Positions 37,448 through 54,552 of a stretch of DNA of 64,000 nt are shown piece after piece (the stretch's first letter is position 1; the number at the start of each line of letters is the position of its first letter). This DNA comes from Ciona intestinalis. Lineage: Eukaryota; Chordata; Ascidiacea; Phlebobranchia; Cionidae. The DNA lies in assembly GCF_000224145.3 (NCBI RefSeq), contig NC_020179.2:860571-924570 (forward strand), given 5' to 3'. The position numbers were made by a program, and so were the translations under genes. The notes under the pieces are model-generated. The model was not told the DNA's origin. It did not search any database and saw nothing but the letters and a program-made list of their open reading frames with translations.

Positions 37448-40400
37448 TCACACCTTTGCATCGTACTTAACGAAAACTGCGTTTGTCTTTTGGTCACGAA
37501 ATGCCACTGGTTGCAATTTTCTCAAAAGAAAATCCACCATACAACTACAACTAAGTGTAGATTCAACGGCAAAAACCAATCCAAGCTTAATTCTGAAATA
37601 AAAGAGATGAAAAACATGTTTTCACATATTTATCCTCACGTGGCCGAAAAAATCTATAGGTAAATAAAATAAACAGATATAGAAAAACAAAAATCTGAAC
37701 AAAAATAGAATGAAAATAAAAAAAGTAGAAAAAAATCATTTATTTAACCTCGCGTGGCGGGACATACATTATATTATCAGGTTAAGTGTGTATATTCTAT
37801 TGAATAACAGCAAATTTATGCAACTCATTAGTGACCAAAGAAAGCAATTACTGTTAAATGTCCTCCAGAAATACACACATAGTAATATTTGTACTTACTT
37901 GAATTCTAAAGCCATTTTTTCTACCAGTGCTTGATCAATAACACCAACCAAGTCAATATTGTTTTCCATTGCCGTTACAGCCATGTTAATAACCCCTTCC
38001 AATGCTTGGCCCATTCCTATTACATAATCTATCTGCAATGTAGGTTGTATAAGGAAGCTATTCTGTTACCAGGCATAATGTAAATAATCTTTCAAGGCTT
38101 ATCTGGTATAAAAGAATGAATCAGTCCCTCATAAAGTCTTGTCGGATAGCAGACAATACATCGGAAATACATTATGTTTTTAGACCAGATGAGTCGCTTT
38201 AACAAGTTAATAATTATAAGTTTTAATAATTTATATGTATGATAAGTTAAATAACCTTTTCAATTATTACATAGCAAAGAAGTGGATGCAATATTCAATA
38301 TTTAACCGGTTTGTAGCCGAAGGATACCGAGTTTAATGCTTGATACTGATATCTTTTGGACTAAACGGCAATTGCTCCAACCCAGTGGTCACTAATGGGT
38401 CATAGCAGCTTCAGTGTTAGGGTAATGAGCCAACTCTAGTCTAAATCTTAGGTCCCATAGCGTGCTAGACTATAGGACCTCACCCACTTAGAGTAGAATA
38501 TCACACAAAAAAGAGAAACTTACATTTCCAGGGACACTGTTGTTATACCGCAAGCAAAAAGCGAGTATTTCATTTCTTAAGCTGTTATCTGTGTCTGAGT
38601 TTTCATGCAGGGAAATTGCTTTTATAGTGAGCAAACTAATCATCCTTGACCAGTCACATGATTTCCATGCATCAATGAGTGCAACATCCCCAAAATCGCT
38701 CATGTGCGACTTGTTGGAACGAAAGCAGTAAAGCGCATCAGCAGGATGGAAAAAAATTGAATATTCTTCACCGGCTGAATTTGTACTACTGGACATTAAG
38801 GTTGCTCTAAAATATTTGAAAAATATTAAAGTAGGTCTTAAGTCATAGGGGTTTTAGAGGTCAATTATTTTCAGAAATTTAAAAAATATCTGAAAATTTT
38901 TGCATGAACAACAAAAAGGCCATGTTATTAAATTTACAACGCAAAGTATGCAATATGGTATATTAGTCAAAATAAAAAAAAACCCACAAAGTTACATATG
39001 CCGTAACTCATAAGCTGGAACGAGGTGTGTAAAATAGAATGACTGCATTTTGCGTCATGCAAAGATAAATAAGCTACATAATTGAAAATTAATTTAACAA
39101 ACCTGTCTGTTTTTCCTTCTACATAATATACAAACATCTGTTTTTTCACAAGAACATATCGCCATGACAACGGGAAGTAAAAAGAAATGTTAATTTCTTG
39201 ACCACCACTCGAAGCAGCAGAGAACTCACTCTCAAACCTGGAAAAATTTGGGTAAATAAAAAAAATTATCACCCACAAAGTAACATACATGATAACTTGT
39301 AAGCGGGCAAGAGGTGTATGAAACAGAACACCCGCGTTATAACGACTGTGGTTTTTCCGCCATGCAAGAATAAGTTAAGTAGAAAACATTATTCAAAAAA
39401 TATTTACCTGCTAAAATTGGTTGCATTTTTAAGGTTGAGGATCACACCACCAAACTTGGCCTGGTGTAAAATAATACCCGAACTTTTTAGCTTGGCCAGA
39501 TGAGATTTTACTGAAAATTAGCTGAGAATTAATTTAATTCCAAGAGATTCAGGGTATAATTTCAGAGATGACATATTTCCCGATGGTGTTTTGAACAATT
39601 AACAACATATTTATAAAGTCATGAAGATACAATTATATAATTTTTTAATATTTTTGTTTACTAAAAAATAAAGAAGAAAAGATAGTGAAAACTTTTCCCA
39701 ACTAACCCCACCAGTGGCACAGCCAGAAAATAAATAAGGGGGCGATTTAATCAAAAAAAATTTCTTTTTCATTTTTTTTTTTCATTTTTTTTTCATTATT
39801 TTTTATTTATTTGTTTTTTTTGGTTTAAAAGGAGGGGTGAGTCGCGACCTCCTAAACCCCCCTTGGCTGCGCCACTAAACCCCACCCTACTATACATTCA
39901 ATCAATCATTTACAAATCATTGAAAATACTCACAGATTTTAGCCAAGGCAGCCGCCCCTTTATGCAGCTGTCCAATTGGTCCACGCACAAAACAATGTTC
40001 GCTTAAATACAATGTACATAAGTATGGGGAAAGTGAGCCGTGGTACGTACTTGGTGGTACAACACATATACATGGTACAACCTAAATAAGAGATAGATGT
40101 TTCAATATAAGTATTTATTTATTAATTATCTGTCATAGTAAAATAGTGGAGGACGGATTGTAGTGTTTTACAGATTTTTTTGTTGATTTTTTTGCCAGCT
40201 TTGGAGTTGTATTTTTAGGGGAAATGTTTCTTTTATGTATGACTGATAATTTCGACAACTCAGTAGCGACCACTGGTTAGAGCAATTGCCCCTGTCTTGT
40301 CTGAGAACACATACGCTAACAATGGTAGCAGCAACAAGCCTTGAACCTATTACCCCTGGGTTAGAGGCAGGTGTGCTAACCACTTTGCCAAAGCACCAGG

Positions 40401-43400
40401 CTTGTACGTGACAACTGGGTTGGAGCAATTATTGTTTATTCCTAAAATTGGTAAACAATTTTTACCTGAAATTGTTCGGAAGAAATTGGCGCCCCAGTAA
40501 GAGCATCACCGGGTGGTGAAAGTGCGACATGAGCTGAGATTTCCGAAACTTGTCGGAAACCTTTAAGGTTTAGTAAAAGTAATGATGACTCTGCAAAATT
40601 TGTACTAAAATTTAAAAATAATAAATTAGCAATTTTTTTACAAAAATTAAAAAATGATGACTGCAGATTAGAAAAGTAAGAATGACTGGTAAATTCTTAA
40701 AGCGTTAACCTGAATTAATAAAACAAAGACTTTGCATGATAATACTACTTTCCTAGTGATTTACACAGTAATTATGGGAAGTTATAAAACAGAAACTATA
40801 AAGCCTACACAGCTACTAGCTGCACTTTAGGCTACAGAAAATATATGTAAACAGAATAGAAACAACTACTGTAAATCTGTCAATAAAAAACATAAAAACA
40901 CTCTTAAAAATTTCATTTAGTTTGAAATTACTTTTTCCAAAGGCAGATGTTCCATTGACAGTAAATATGTTATTACTGGAGTCAAAAACAGCGACCTTGT
41001 TTTGAATTAATCGGTTTACGGCAGTGTTATCGTGTTCGAACTTGGTGTGGACACTAAAAAATATTTAAGTATTAATTATCATAAGTAAATTAATCATGCA
41101 TGGCGGGGTAATTCTGTGATATATTATCATAGATTTGTAACATAAAAAATTATATTGTTTTTAGACTGACAGATTCAGCTTGAACCCAGTACCCAAAAAG
41201 TATATTGCTAGAAATAGAATAACTAATTTTGATATCATGTTTGTAACTAAACATGTGGTTAGCTTAAATTATATATAGTATTATAAAACCATATCCTCAC
41301 AACTCCCATAGACCGTTGTTAATTGTTTAAAACACGATCAGGATATTTGGATATTATTTGCTAAAGGTGTCCCATCTCCGTACTGTATATTACAAATATT
41401 ACAAGAATTAAAATTAAAAAAAAATTAAAAATTTTTTCCACCTTATACTTGATCTTCTAAGATGAGAAATTAGTAACGGAAAAGGGTTTGGAGGTAGATG
41501 CTGCTCCTGGAGGAGCAAATGATGCAGGAATCTCATCCATGTCTCATCCAATCTAACATCTGATGAATACTGCATGATAGCGTATTGTAAGGCAACAGCT
41601 TTTGGGACTTGTAGGTTTGAGACGCAATCTTTACGACTGATTTCTATAAAAAAAAAAATCGGTATAGTTTTAGTAACATAACAAAATTTACTTGTTTCAA
41701 CAGTTAATCTGGTAAAAAACGTAGTGTATTTCCAATGTTTCGTATGCCATCCAGCAAGACTTTATCAGGAAATGACAATGACAGAAAAAACATGGGAAAT
41801 ACTCTTCATTTTTCGTACCAGATGAGCCATTGAAAGATTATTTACATTATAGCTGGTAGCAATAAGTAACGAAATATACAAACAGTTTCTAGGTGAATTT
41901 CATTGCCGATAGAAACTGTACGAACGCAAATAGAAAAAAAAAACTATTGTGTTCTAACAGATTTTATGTTTTATACATGTTTTATCCCTTCCCAGTTACC
42001 AAATATATAACTTTGTAAGCATTTTTATCTGTTTTTTTTTATGTATGGCCGACAATTTAGACAACACATATGAGACAACTAGAAACATATACAGCAGATA
42101 ACCATTGAATATTTAAAGTAGAGGAACTCACTTAGTTTATCCACATCAGTCCATGATGGGTTTACAATTCCATGTTTAAACTGGGTTTGTTTTGGTAACA
42201 TAATAATAGGTGGGGTCAGGTGGAGGTAATTCTGATTCAGTTGAGATTTTAACGACTAAAATATCAAATTAAAATATTATATAGTACAAAAATTTGAATG
42301 TATGATACGTATATGGCAATAAACAAGCAAATATTTTGATTTTCGGTCATGTTTTTATAGGTAAGCTAAATAAGGTAAATAGTAGGTTGGAGTAATCAGT
42401 AAGGTCAAAAATATTTACAGAACTATATAACTATATACATGTTACCCCACAGTAATATAAGTAAAAATATGGGTTCATAACTTTGTTCCTATAAAAATTT
42501 GTAATAACAACTAATATTACAGACTTACAAACTTTTTTCTGATTTTGGCTTTAAAAAAGAAAAACAGGCCTTTTGGCTTACATGTTGTGTGAAGCAAATG
42601 TTATTATATAGTAGCAAAAAATATATATAAAATAGAAGAAACACACAAATTATACTTACTACAATGGCTTGGCACCTGTCCAAGGCATCTTCTGTATAAC
42701 AAAGTATAACAGTTGATATATAATATGAGAGTTGTCTTAGATGTGATGGCATTAAAGTAGCGTGATATGAATCGTGGCCGCCATTTTGAAATATTGAATC
42801 AATTTGTAATTTTAACGACTCCATTTGTGTGGATCTTGAAAGCCTGAAAATAAAAAAGACACACATATTTGCATTTAATTTGTGTATATATCTCTGATAG
42901 AAACAATTGGTTGGACCTTTTTAATCTGTTACATTTTGGAGCATCAGATCCTTAATACATTTGCAATGTTAAGCACATTGTATCTACCCTCAATTTATTA
43001 GGAAGACAAAATTGCAAACAAATATATCTCAAGACACTTATTTTAAATTGATCAGACCAAGTGGTTCCTTAAGGGGATTTTGTAATTGTCAGCAAAAAAA
43101 TAAGGAAATGATTACACACAAATAACATATGTGGTAACTTGTGAACAAGCATTAGGTGTATGAAACAGAGTGTTATAGTGGCTGTCGTTTTCCGGTCACA
43201 CAAAGATAAAGAAAACTACTACCATATTAATTTGTAAAACCAAAACACAATCATAACAACTTTTAAAACTTTTTTTAAGACTTACAAATCGGCATCCACT
43301 ATTTCTAGCAATCTTCGTCGATAAAAAGAGACGAAATCATCCGTGATCTTGGAGAGGTTGCTCTCTGAAGAGGAGAGAAGCTCTTCAATAAGAGGAGAGT

Positions 43401-46400
43401 ATAAAGTGACAGATTTAAGAAGGGCAGCAGTACTGCTGTAAAATCTACAGATCTGAAAAAAAATAATTGAAAAAAAAATGAAAATTTTAATCTATAAGAG
43501 TGAGGGACATAACTGTAGTAAATTTTGCGAATCTGACCCTGATTTGGTGCTCAGAGTTAAACAATTCTTGTGTAAGAAACATAGTAAGGATCTGGTGTTA
43601 TAAAAATGTAACAGACAAAAAATAAAATCCAACCAATACAACACAAGAGATATATATTTTGCCTAAATGGCACTGTCAGTCTCTTGTTTTATTACAATCA
43701 TTCAGCATAGGTGATGTTAGAGGTGCATGTGGGGAATATGATTTTTGTATATGTTTTGGCACCTCAGTTTAACACCTAAAAATAGATTTTTCAGCTGCTG
43801 TCCATACCCAATTAGAGCCAAAGTATGCGGTATTTGCTACATTTTATCAATTACATTTGTAATGCAAATATGGGTGTGTCATCCCAGTGCTCAGATTCGA
43901 CTAAATCACTAAAATTTAAAAAAATGTGAGGTGAGCCAAAATAAATATTATTTTATATTATGCCTGGTAGCAGAGTAACAGAATTATAAATATTATTAAG
44001 AATTAAGAACCACCTGTATCGCTAGGTCCTGCTCTGTGTGGTTGGCAAAAGTCTTTACTCTTGTCTCAGCAAGATGCATCAAGAGCATGTAATGCACAGA
44101 ACCAAATGCTGAAGACTCTAAAGGCTCACTTGCCACTTTCATTTGCCAAGCCTGAGGTGCAAATAATTCAAATAAAATGCTAGTTGTCCTATAATTTTTT
44201 TTTCTATCTAAATTTTATACTTGTTTTTTTTTCGTATTTAAAAATTTATATATCTGAGGGACAAAATTATTTGAAAATAAGTGTTTATAATGTGCATGAA
44301 GTTCAGAGGATACAAATTCCAAGCTAGTTGCTGCTATCATTAAGAGTTGAAACCGTCTGTGTCCTTATACTAGACAATTAACAGCAAACACTGATAATGC
44401 CTTGCCTTATGGCAGACGTATATATTTGGTGGGCAATTGGTTATGTTTATGTTTATCGATGTACTACTGCATGTTAACCAATCTAAAGTAACTGCTTCAT
44501 TTAAAACTACATTGAAAAATTAATGCCTGTCACTAAAATATATTGGTGTTAATTGTAACCTGCAAGATTGGTTGCAGCATCTCCGTTCTCATAGGATCGC
44601 CGTTAAGTGCAGGTTTAGTTCGACGATTTCTTGCTTGATTTGCTACACATAAAATAATATCATGAGTTTTAAACGTAAGTCTGGGTAGAATATCGACTTC
44701 AAGGCTTGACACTGCTACCATTGTGTGTATTTCGAAGAGATAGCAAATTTAAAGCCAATTGCGGTAGCCCCTTATCATTATGGGCTGCCAAAATTGTCAG
44801 CCAATAAACTAGGATAAAATTTTTTAAAAAGTATTACAAAAAATTAATCACATTTACAGAAAAATATCAAGTTCAACCAATTGTTTTATAAATGATATAT
44901 ATTTCGCTTGGCATCATTAGTCTCTGCCACTTAACTAACCAATTGGTTGCGGTACACCAGTTGTGTAATATCTTTGAAATAGTGATAGATATTCCTCTGC
45001 GTGTTGTTTCTTGATGAAAACTCCTTCATGTAAAGCTTGGAAAGGTAAAGTTGATATCACAAGACGTGGGGTTCCAGATGGACTTCTAAACAACAACAGA
45101 CAGATAAATGAATAAATGTATTTTCTTATCTTCCTTTTGTGGGGCAAAGAATGTAGTTATAACACTGTTATTTTGTTTCACATGCCCGCCCGCTTACAAG
45201 TTACCACATTTTGAAGTACGACAAAATAGAAAACCCATAGGGGACACTGGGTTGGAGCAATGGCTGTTAAGTGTCTTGCCCAAGAACACATCTGACATAC
45301 ACAGCAGTATTGTGGGCAACTCTGCATCACCCATTAGGTTTTTAAGTGTTTTCAACTTTTCATAATTTGCCATTTATAAGCCCTAAACATGCTACTCAAT
45401 GCTGATGTGAACTTCAAGTTTGTGCACCATGAGACTTACTTTACAGGCCTATTTAGACCAGTCTGTCCAGCAGAACTCCCTTGTAGCAGCAGCATGTTAT
45501 ACTGCTTGGTACAAGGTACAACTTTTGAAGCTCTAACATCCCATAACAAGCAAGTTGATAAAATCCTCTTTTTTGACACAACTCCATGCACAATGCTCCG
45601 GACGAAGTCCTCGTCTGGTGAGGAGTTTTTAAGAAGAGATGCAAGTTCTCTTCGAGGAACAGAAACAGTCGTCCACCCATCTTCCTCTTCAACAGGTATT
45701 GTTACATCTAAGAGAAAAACAAATCTCTGAAAAAATGATTTGTTTTAAATATGGCATAATATCTTAAGTATGTATCTTTGGGCAAAACACTTATTGGCAA
45801 AAACCCCAACCTGGTAGTTGATTAATTGGTTGTCAAAATTGTCAGCCATACAGAAAAAACAAACACTAAACCGATACAAAGTTGTACTAACTCCTAAGCG
45901 AGCATGAAATGTATGAAATAGAATACCCAGGTTATAATTTCTAAAAATGCTACAGCAAAGGGATAAATGTCATTAATTCATTCAGGCACAGATTAAAAAA
46001 TGCCAAACAGATTTAAACTTAAAAATAAACCAGCAGTCCGGATCTTGACCCTACCTGTTAAGATATGATCTTTATGGTCCGACATTTGTTTTAAATCTTG
46101 TACTAGCACAGATGTGAAGGTCTTGGCAGCTATAGAGATATCATTTGATGAAACAACAATGGCAACTTTGATTTCAAGATGGCTCCATTCACTGTAGAAT
46201 GAATGGCAGAATATGCAAGGCCCGCTTAGAGATGTGAGAACAGTCACCTGAGTAGAAATGTATAGATTACCTATAAACCTAGACACCAAACCTGGGGTGG
46301 CATAGTAGCCAGGTATCGCCTAAAGTTTCCTGCCCTACATTAATCAATAAACATTGGCCCCAAATTTGTTTTAAAATAATGTACGTATAAATATCTTTGT

Positions 46401-48139
46401 CTCCCTGCATATGAATAAATGACATTTAGATATAACATGTGTCTTTGGTCAAGACAATTTACAGTAGTTGCTCTAACCGAGCGGTCCCCTCTGGGTTGTC
46501 CAATTCGTCAGCTATATATATATGCTTGAAGGACTGACGTAGCCCTGTCGCACAAGGATAATAACTAAATAAGCTACATTCATAGATTCTCTGATTCACT
46601 CAAATTTCTTGCCCAAGTATGCACACACCTTCAATGGGAATGGTGCTTTTCCAATTATATATATTATATTTCGAAAAAAATGTCAAAAACTTTTTTACCT
46701 CACTTTTGAGCACATTTGTGGCAACTTCACTAGATATGGTAGATGATTCTACCATTCCCCTGTATCCTTCAATAGTTTTAGGGTTGATATGACCCACAAT
46801 GTGTTCAAGGCCCCATATATCCGAGTTAGGGTATTGAGATGTGTATAAAACACCATTCTCACTTGAAGCTGGAAAGTCCAATTTTGAGCGTATTGTCTGC
46901 AAGGACTTTTTCTCCATATGAAACCTGACATAAACAGAAATAATAGAATGTGATTTACATGCCAATGGCTGTTTTTTAAACCAAAATAATAACCCACAAA
47001 TTAACATGCATGGTAACTGGTAAGCAAGCACGAGGTCTATGAAACAAAACACCCATGTTACTTATAACAACTGTTATTTTCCGGCTACGCGAGGATAAAG
47101 AAACTTATCTACATCAATTTATTGATAAAGGTTCAAATATGTCTGTTATATATATATATACATTGAAATACAATACATACAGACTGTTTAAACTTCTAAT
47201 ACATTTACCTTTCAGCTAATTTTCGAAATCGTCGAATAAAGCCAGGGTATGGATTGTATGGTAATATCTCGTTCTGAAGCAAAGCTGAAGTAAATCTCTT
47301 CATATGTTGTTCAATGAAAGTGTCTTTTAAATATTGCTTCACAACCTCAACCTCTTGCTTTACTCTAACATTGGGTATTGTGGGCAAATTAAACAACTGA
47401 AAATGTAAAAAATAATAACAAATTTTGAATGTAAACTCTCGACTCTACCAGGCATATTAAAAACTTAAAGGGAATTTATGCCAAAATGACACTTTTATTA
47501 TATATATATTTATAGAGGATTCACATTTAGTTGCCCCTTCCGAATTAAAATTTTTAAATTAATGTTTCCAATAAAAATGCTCGAATAAGAAACAAACATA
47601 GTTACAATATTTTCATTCCCTTGCTTTGGGGAGGCTGGTTTGAGAGGTTTTGTTGCAGAAACTAAACTTCCTTCATTATCAGAACTGTCAGTAGCTTGCA
47701 GAATGCCTCTACTGATAACAATGGGTTGCAGAAGTCTGTATCTTCCTGCTGTTAAGACCAGACCCTGCAAATTGCAAAATCCTTATTAAAGAGAACATAT
47801 ACCATTCTTGTTTATTTTAAAGTGAATTGCGCGAAGTAGGTTAAAATATTTAGGTTTCTATAATGATGGAGCAAGGGCATTTAACCTACAAGCGTTCAGT
47901 GTCTGTAAAAGTAGCCATGAGTCACAAAAAAGATTGAGAAACACAGGTAGCCACTTATTGCCACTAACCCTAATTTCATAGTTTGTCAGATTTAACTGTT
48001 TGGCACATAAATAGAGACAAGATACCACAAATTCTACAACATAAAATGCACATGAACACAAATATATATATATTTATTGTATATAAACATATATACACAA
48101 GGGTACAAAACCCACCTTTTTAGAGACAGGAGCCTCCAT
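37448..48139 (-). CDS. Unassigned 1098-residue protein, 21 exons
   Basis: Exons: 48139-48116, 47764-47606, 47396-47209, 46924-46699, 46247-46055, 45707-45440, 45085-44940, 44642-44560, 44151-44014, 43452-43286, 42843-42660, 42255-42132, 41643-41442, 41053-40932, 40590-40466, 40081-39934, 39510-39408, 39237-39103, 38806-38524, 38032-37899, 37592-37448. All phases fit and the total is 3297 bases. The protein starts MEAPVSKK and ends VFVKYDAKV. I see no signal peptide, convincing membrane segment, zinc finger or nucleotide-binding motif. It looks soluble and helix-rich, with stretches such as VKQYLKDTFIEQHMKRF, EEEDGWTTVSVPRRELASLL, TPRLVISTLPFQALHEGVFI and GMGQALEGVINMAVTAMENN. I do not recognise the family. 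The least certain joins are the exon ending at 41442 (donor GTGGAA) and the acceptor at 40591. It lies 335 bp downstream of glutaredoxin on the same strand. Confidence 0.78.
38065..38185 (+). repeat. Copy of family R1
   Basis: TTACCAGGCATAATGTAAAT, CTTATCTGGTATAAAAGAAT and GTCTTGTCGGATAGCAGAC, then CGGAAATACATTATG. Confidence 0.7.
38300..38500 (+). repeat. SINE with LINE-type tail
   Basis: The head is decayed (GTAGCCGAAGGATACCGAGT). The body CCCAGTGGTCACTAATGGGT and tail GTGTTAGGGTAATGAGCCAA, CTAAATCTTAGGTCCCATAG and GGACCTCACCCACTTAGAG are clear. Confidence 0.8.
38990..39075 (+). repeat. SINE 3' fragment
   Basis: CACAAAGTTACATATGCCGT, GGAACGAGGTGTGTAAAATA, then CATGCAAAGATAAATAAGCT. Confidence 0.6.
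39262..39385 (+). repeat. SINE 3' part
   Basis: CACCCACAAAGTAACATACA, GAGGTGTATGAAACAGAACA and CGACTGTGGTTTTTCCGCCA. Confidence 0.75.
39545..39889 (+). mobile_element. MITE copy split by a hAT-like element
   Basis: CATATTTCCCGATGGTGTTT leads the left part. The right end AACCCCACCCTACTATA resumes after the nested insertion at 39712-39877. Confidence 0.8.
39712..39877. mobile_element. Short non-autonomous hAT-like element, nested
   Basis: Ends CAGTGGCACAGCCAG and CTTGGCTGCGCCACTA are inverted and typical of hAT termini. The exact 8-bp target duplication AACCCCAC flanks it at 39704-39711 and 39878-39885. The interior is a T-rich run followed by GGAGGGGTGAGTCGCGACC. At 166 bp it has no coding capacity. 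Confidence 0.9.
40233..40405 (-). repeat. SINE 5' half
   Basis: GTATGACTGATAATTTCGAC and CAGTAGCGACCACTGGTTAG are followed by the head complement AATGGTAGCAGCAACAAGCC and GTGTGCTAACCACTTTGCC. Confidence 0.8.
41274..41388 (-). mobile_element. MITE right part
   Basis: ATCCTCACAACTCCCATAGA through GATCAGGATATTTGGATATT to GTGTCCCATCTCCGTACTGT. The left third is missing. Confidence 0.75.
41705..41880 (-). repeat. Most complete copy of family R1
   Basis: Runs from AAAAAACGTAGTGTATTTCC through CATCCAGCAAGACTTTATCA and TTTTTCGTACCAGATGAGCC to TTACATTATAGCTGGTAGCA. It is about 175 bp with no clear inverted ends. Confidence 0.7.
43105..43215 (+). repeat. SINE 3' part
   Basis: ACACACAAATAACATATGTG, CATTAGGTGTATGAAACAGA and GGCTGTCGTTTTCCGGTCAC. 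Confidence 0.7.
43520..43690. repeat. Copy of family R2
   Basis: AATCTGACCCTGATTTGGTG, then AGTAAGGATCTGGTGTTATA, TCCAACCAATACAACACAAG and CCTAAATGGCACTGTCAGTC. These match blocks at 13234-13435. Confidence 0.65.
45120..45335 (-). repeat. SINE copy, mid-length
   Basis: TTATCTTCCTTTTGTGGGGC, CCGCCCGCTTACAAGTTACC, ACACTGGGTTGGAGCAATGG and GTGTCTTGCCCAAGAACACA. Confidence 0.75.
46985..47105 (+). repeat. SINE 3' part
   Basis: AACCCACAAATTAACATGCA, CACGAGGTCTATGAAACAAA and GTTATTTTCCGGCTACGCGA. Confidence 0.75.
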
Positions 48140-48321
48140 CGGTTAGTGTCCTATAAAAACAAAATTTATTTCCACATCAATTTGATAAAATCATCCATTA
48201 TTTAAACAGATAACAAGAATATCTGTGAAACAATTGACAATAAAACTAAAGCCCCACTGAACGAGTACGTACACCAATATCATGTGACAACAAACAAAAA
48301 TAAACAAATAATGCAATATTA

Positions 48322-48327
48322 TTTATT
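48322..48327 (-). promoter_or_regulatory. Likely poly(A) signal of glutaredoxin
   Basis: AATAAA on the minus strand, 148 bases after the glutaredoxin stop and before the next minus-strand gene starts at 48139. Confidence 0.5.
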
Positions 48328-48474
48328 GTATATACATATTATGTAGCAGTCATGCAATTTATTGGGAGGTATTAAACAACTTATAATTGGACATTATAAG
48401 TTAAGTTTTAACATACAACTCATAAATACCAAAAATAATAAAGAAACATAAAATGCAATGACATATAATGAGGT

Positions 48475-48807
48475 CTATTGAGAGTTAATAAGTTCTAAAA
48501 GTTTTCCATTTTCGTGTAACTTTTTTGTTTCAGTACCACCTCCAATGCTTTGACCGTTGATAAATACTTGTGGAACCGAACTTGAGCCAGTTATATCTTT
48601 TAAAACTTTTTGAATTTCGGGGCCATCGTCACGATTTTCTATTTCCATCACGTTGTATGGCACACAAATCTCATTTAAAACGTCTTTCGCCATTTTGCAA
48701 TATGGACAGTAAGTCTTCGAAAACATTTGTATTTTGTTGCTGGCTATTTCATTTTTAACCATAGCCACTGTTTTCTGGCATAGCTGGGTAGAGCCAGAAC
48801 CACCCAT
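48475..48807 (-). CDS. GLRX: Dithiol glutaredoxin (CPYC), 110 aa
   Basis: Glutathione-dependent thiol-disulfide oxidoreductase. The coding region is a single exon. The active site C34-P-Y-C37 lies in IQMFSKTYCPYCKMAKDVL. The cis-proline loop is SVPQVFINGQ and the glutathione-binding GG follows in SIGGGTETKKL. The length fits GLRX/GLRX2. The N-terminus MGGSGSTQLC meets the loose pattern for N-myristoylation (Gly2, small residue at position 6) and lacks a mitochondrial presequence, so it may be cytosolic or membrane-associated unless another start is used. The ATG at 48807 is the only sensible start. It is transcribed away from SQOR. Confidence 0.97.
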   Translation of the reverse strand: MGGSGSTQLCQKTVAMVKNEIASNKIQMFSKTYCPYCKMAKDVLNEICVPYNVMEIENRDDGPEIQKVLKDITGSSSVPQVFINGQSIGGGTETKKLHENGKLLELINSQ

Positions 48808-49655
48808 AATGTAATGTTTATCTCTAGAATTGAGTAAAACGCCTTGTTTTTACATTAATATCAATGTAATGTTAACGTTAGTTACCACGATATTGTTGTT
48901 ATACAGAATCAGTCATCCGTAAAATGTTCATAAAAATAATAAATTATACCCTGTCGCGCATTCGCAACTCTATTTATTTCTATCCTTATTTCTTTTGTAC
49001 AAACTTTTAAAACCATATTTAAATAACTTCAAAATTATTTACTAAACAGCAACTAGGGGGAAAAACTTTAGTGTTGTTTACTTTTTCCGCACGAATGCTT
49101 CTCTACACGTGGGTCACGTGGATAAAAGCCGCTGTCCTACGTGAATATGTACATAGGTATAATGGCTGACATCTATTCTTACCTGTAATGACAAAACTTT
49201 GCTAAAAGTGCTTCATCATCGTGTTCATTTTAGCTTGCAGGCCTACAAGGGCACCTTTTAACAAAACTGTTAAAAAGCAGAGTATAGCCTATTAAGCCTA
49301 ACATTCACTTAAGCACAATCAGCAATTTAGAAAATAGTTAATAATTAACATTATCTTCTTATCACCTTGTGTTAATTAAGTCTTATTGCTTAGTACGAGC
49401 ATTTTTGGGCGTAAAATATGATTTCAGGAAAAGAAGTAGTTTGACCTATAAAAAATGTCAGTGAGTTCAGAAATATGATAACTCATGAAACACCTCTAGT
49501 AGGTTACAGATTAGGCTGGTAGAAAGTGTTATAGGCTGGTAGTTGGAGTTACCAAGAGAGTTATGGGTTATTGAAGTTAGGAGATCTTTCACTATCACCA
49601 AAATTTGTATTTGTTTTCACAGGGTGTTATATTTGAATGCAGGCAAACTGTGATC
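48808..49655. promoter_or_regulatory. Divergent intergenic region between glutaredoxin and SQOR
   Basis: About 850 bp separates the two start codons, with transcription going out in both directions. The SQOR side contains a 5' UTR acceptor TTGTTTTCACAG at 49621, which could serve cis- or spliced-leader splicing. No TATA box or known factor site is called. It is one of few stretches here free of MITE and SINE copies. Confidence 0.55.

Positions 49656-54552
<4,897 letters not shown>

Noticed and set aside
44643-44721. 5' extension of the exon at 44642-44560 to a Met at 44721
   Set aside because: The extension is SINE-head-like sequence; the acceptor at 44643 gives the right phase.
45453-45692. 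79-codon minus-strand frame (MKRKMGGRLFLF...)
   Set aside because: It is a shadow frame of the real exon 45707-45440, which is in phase with its neighbours.
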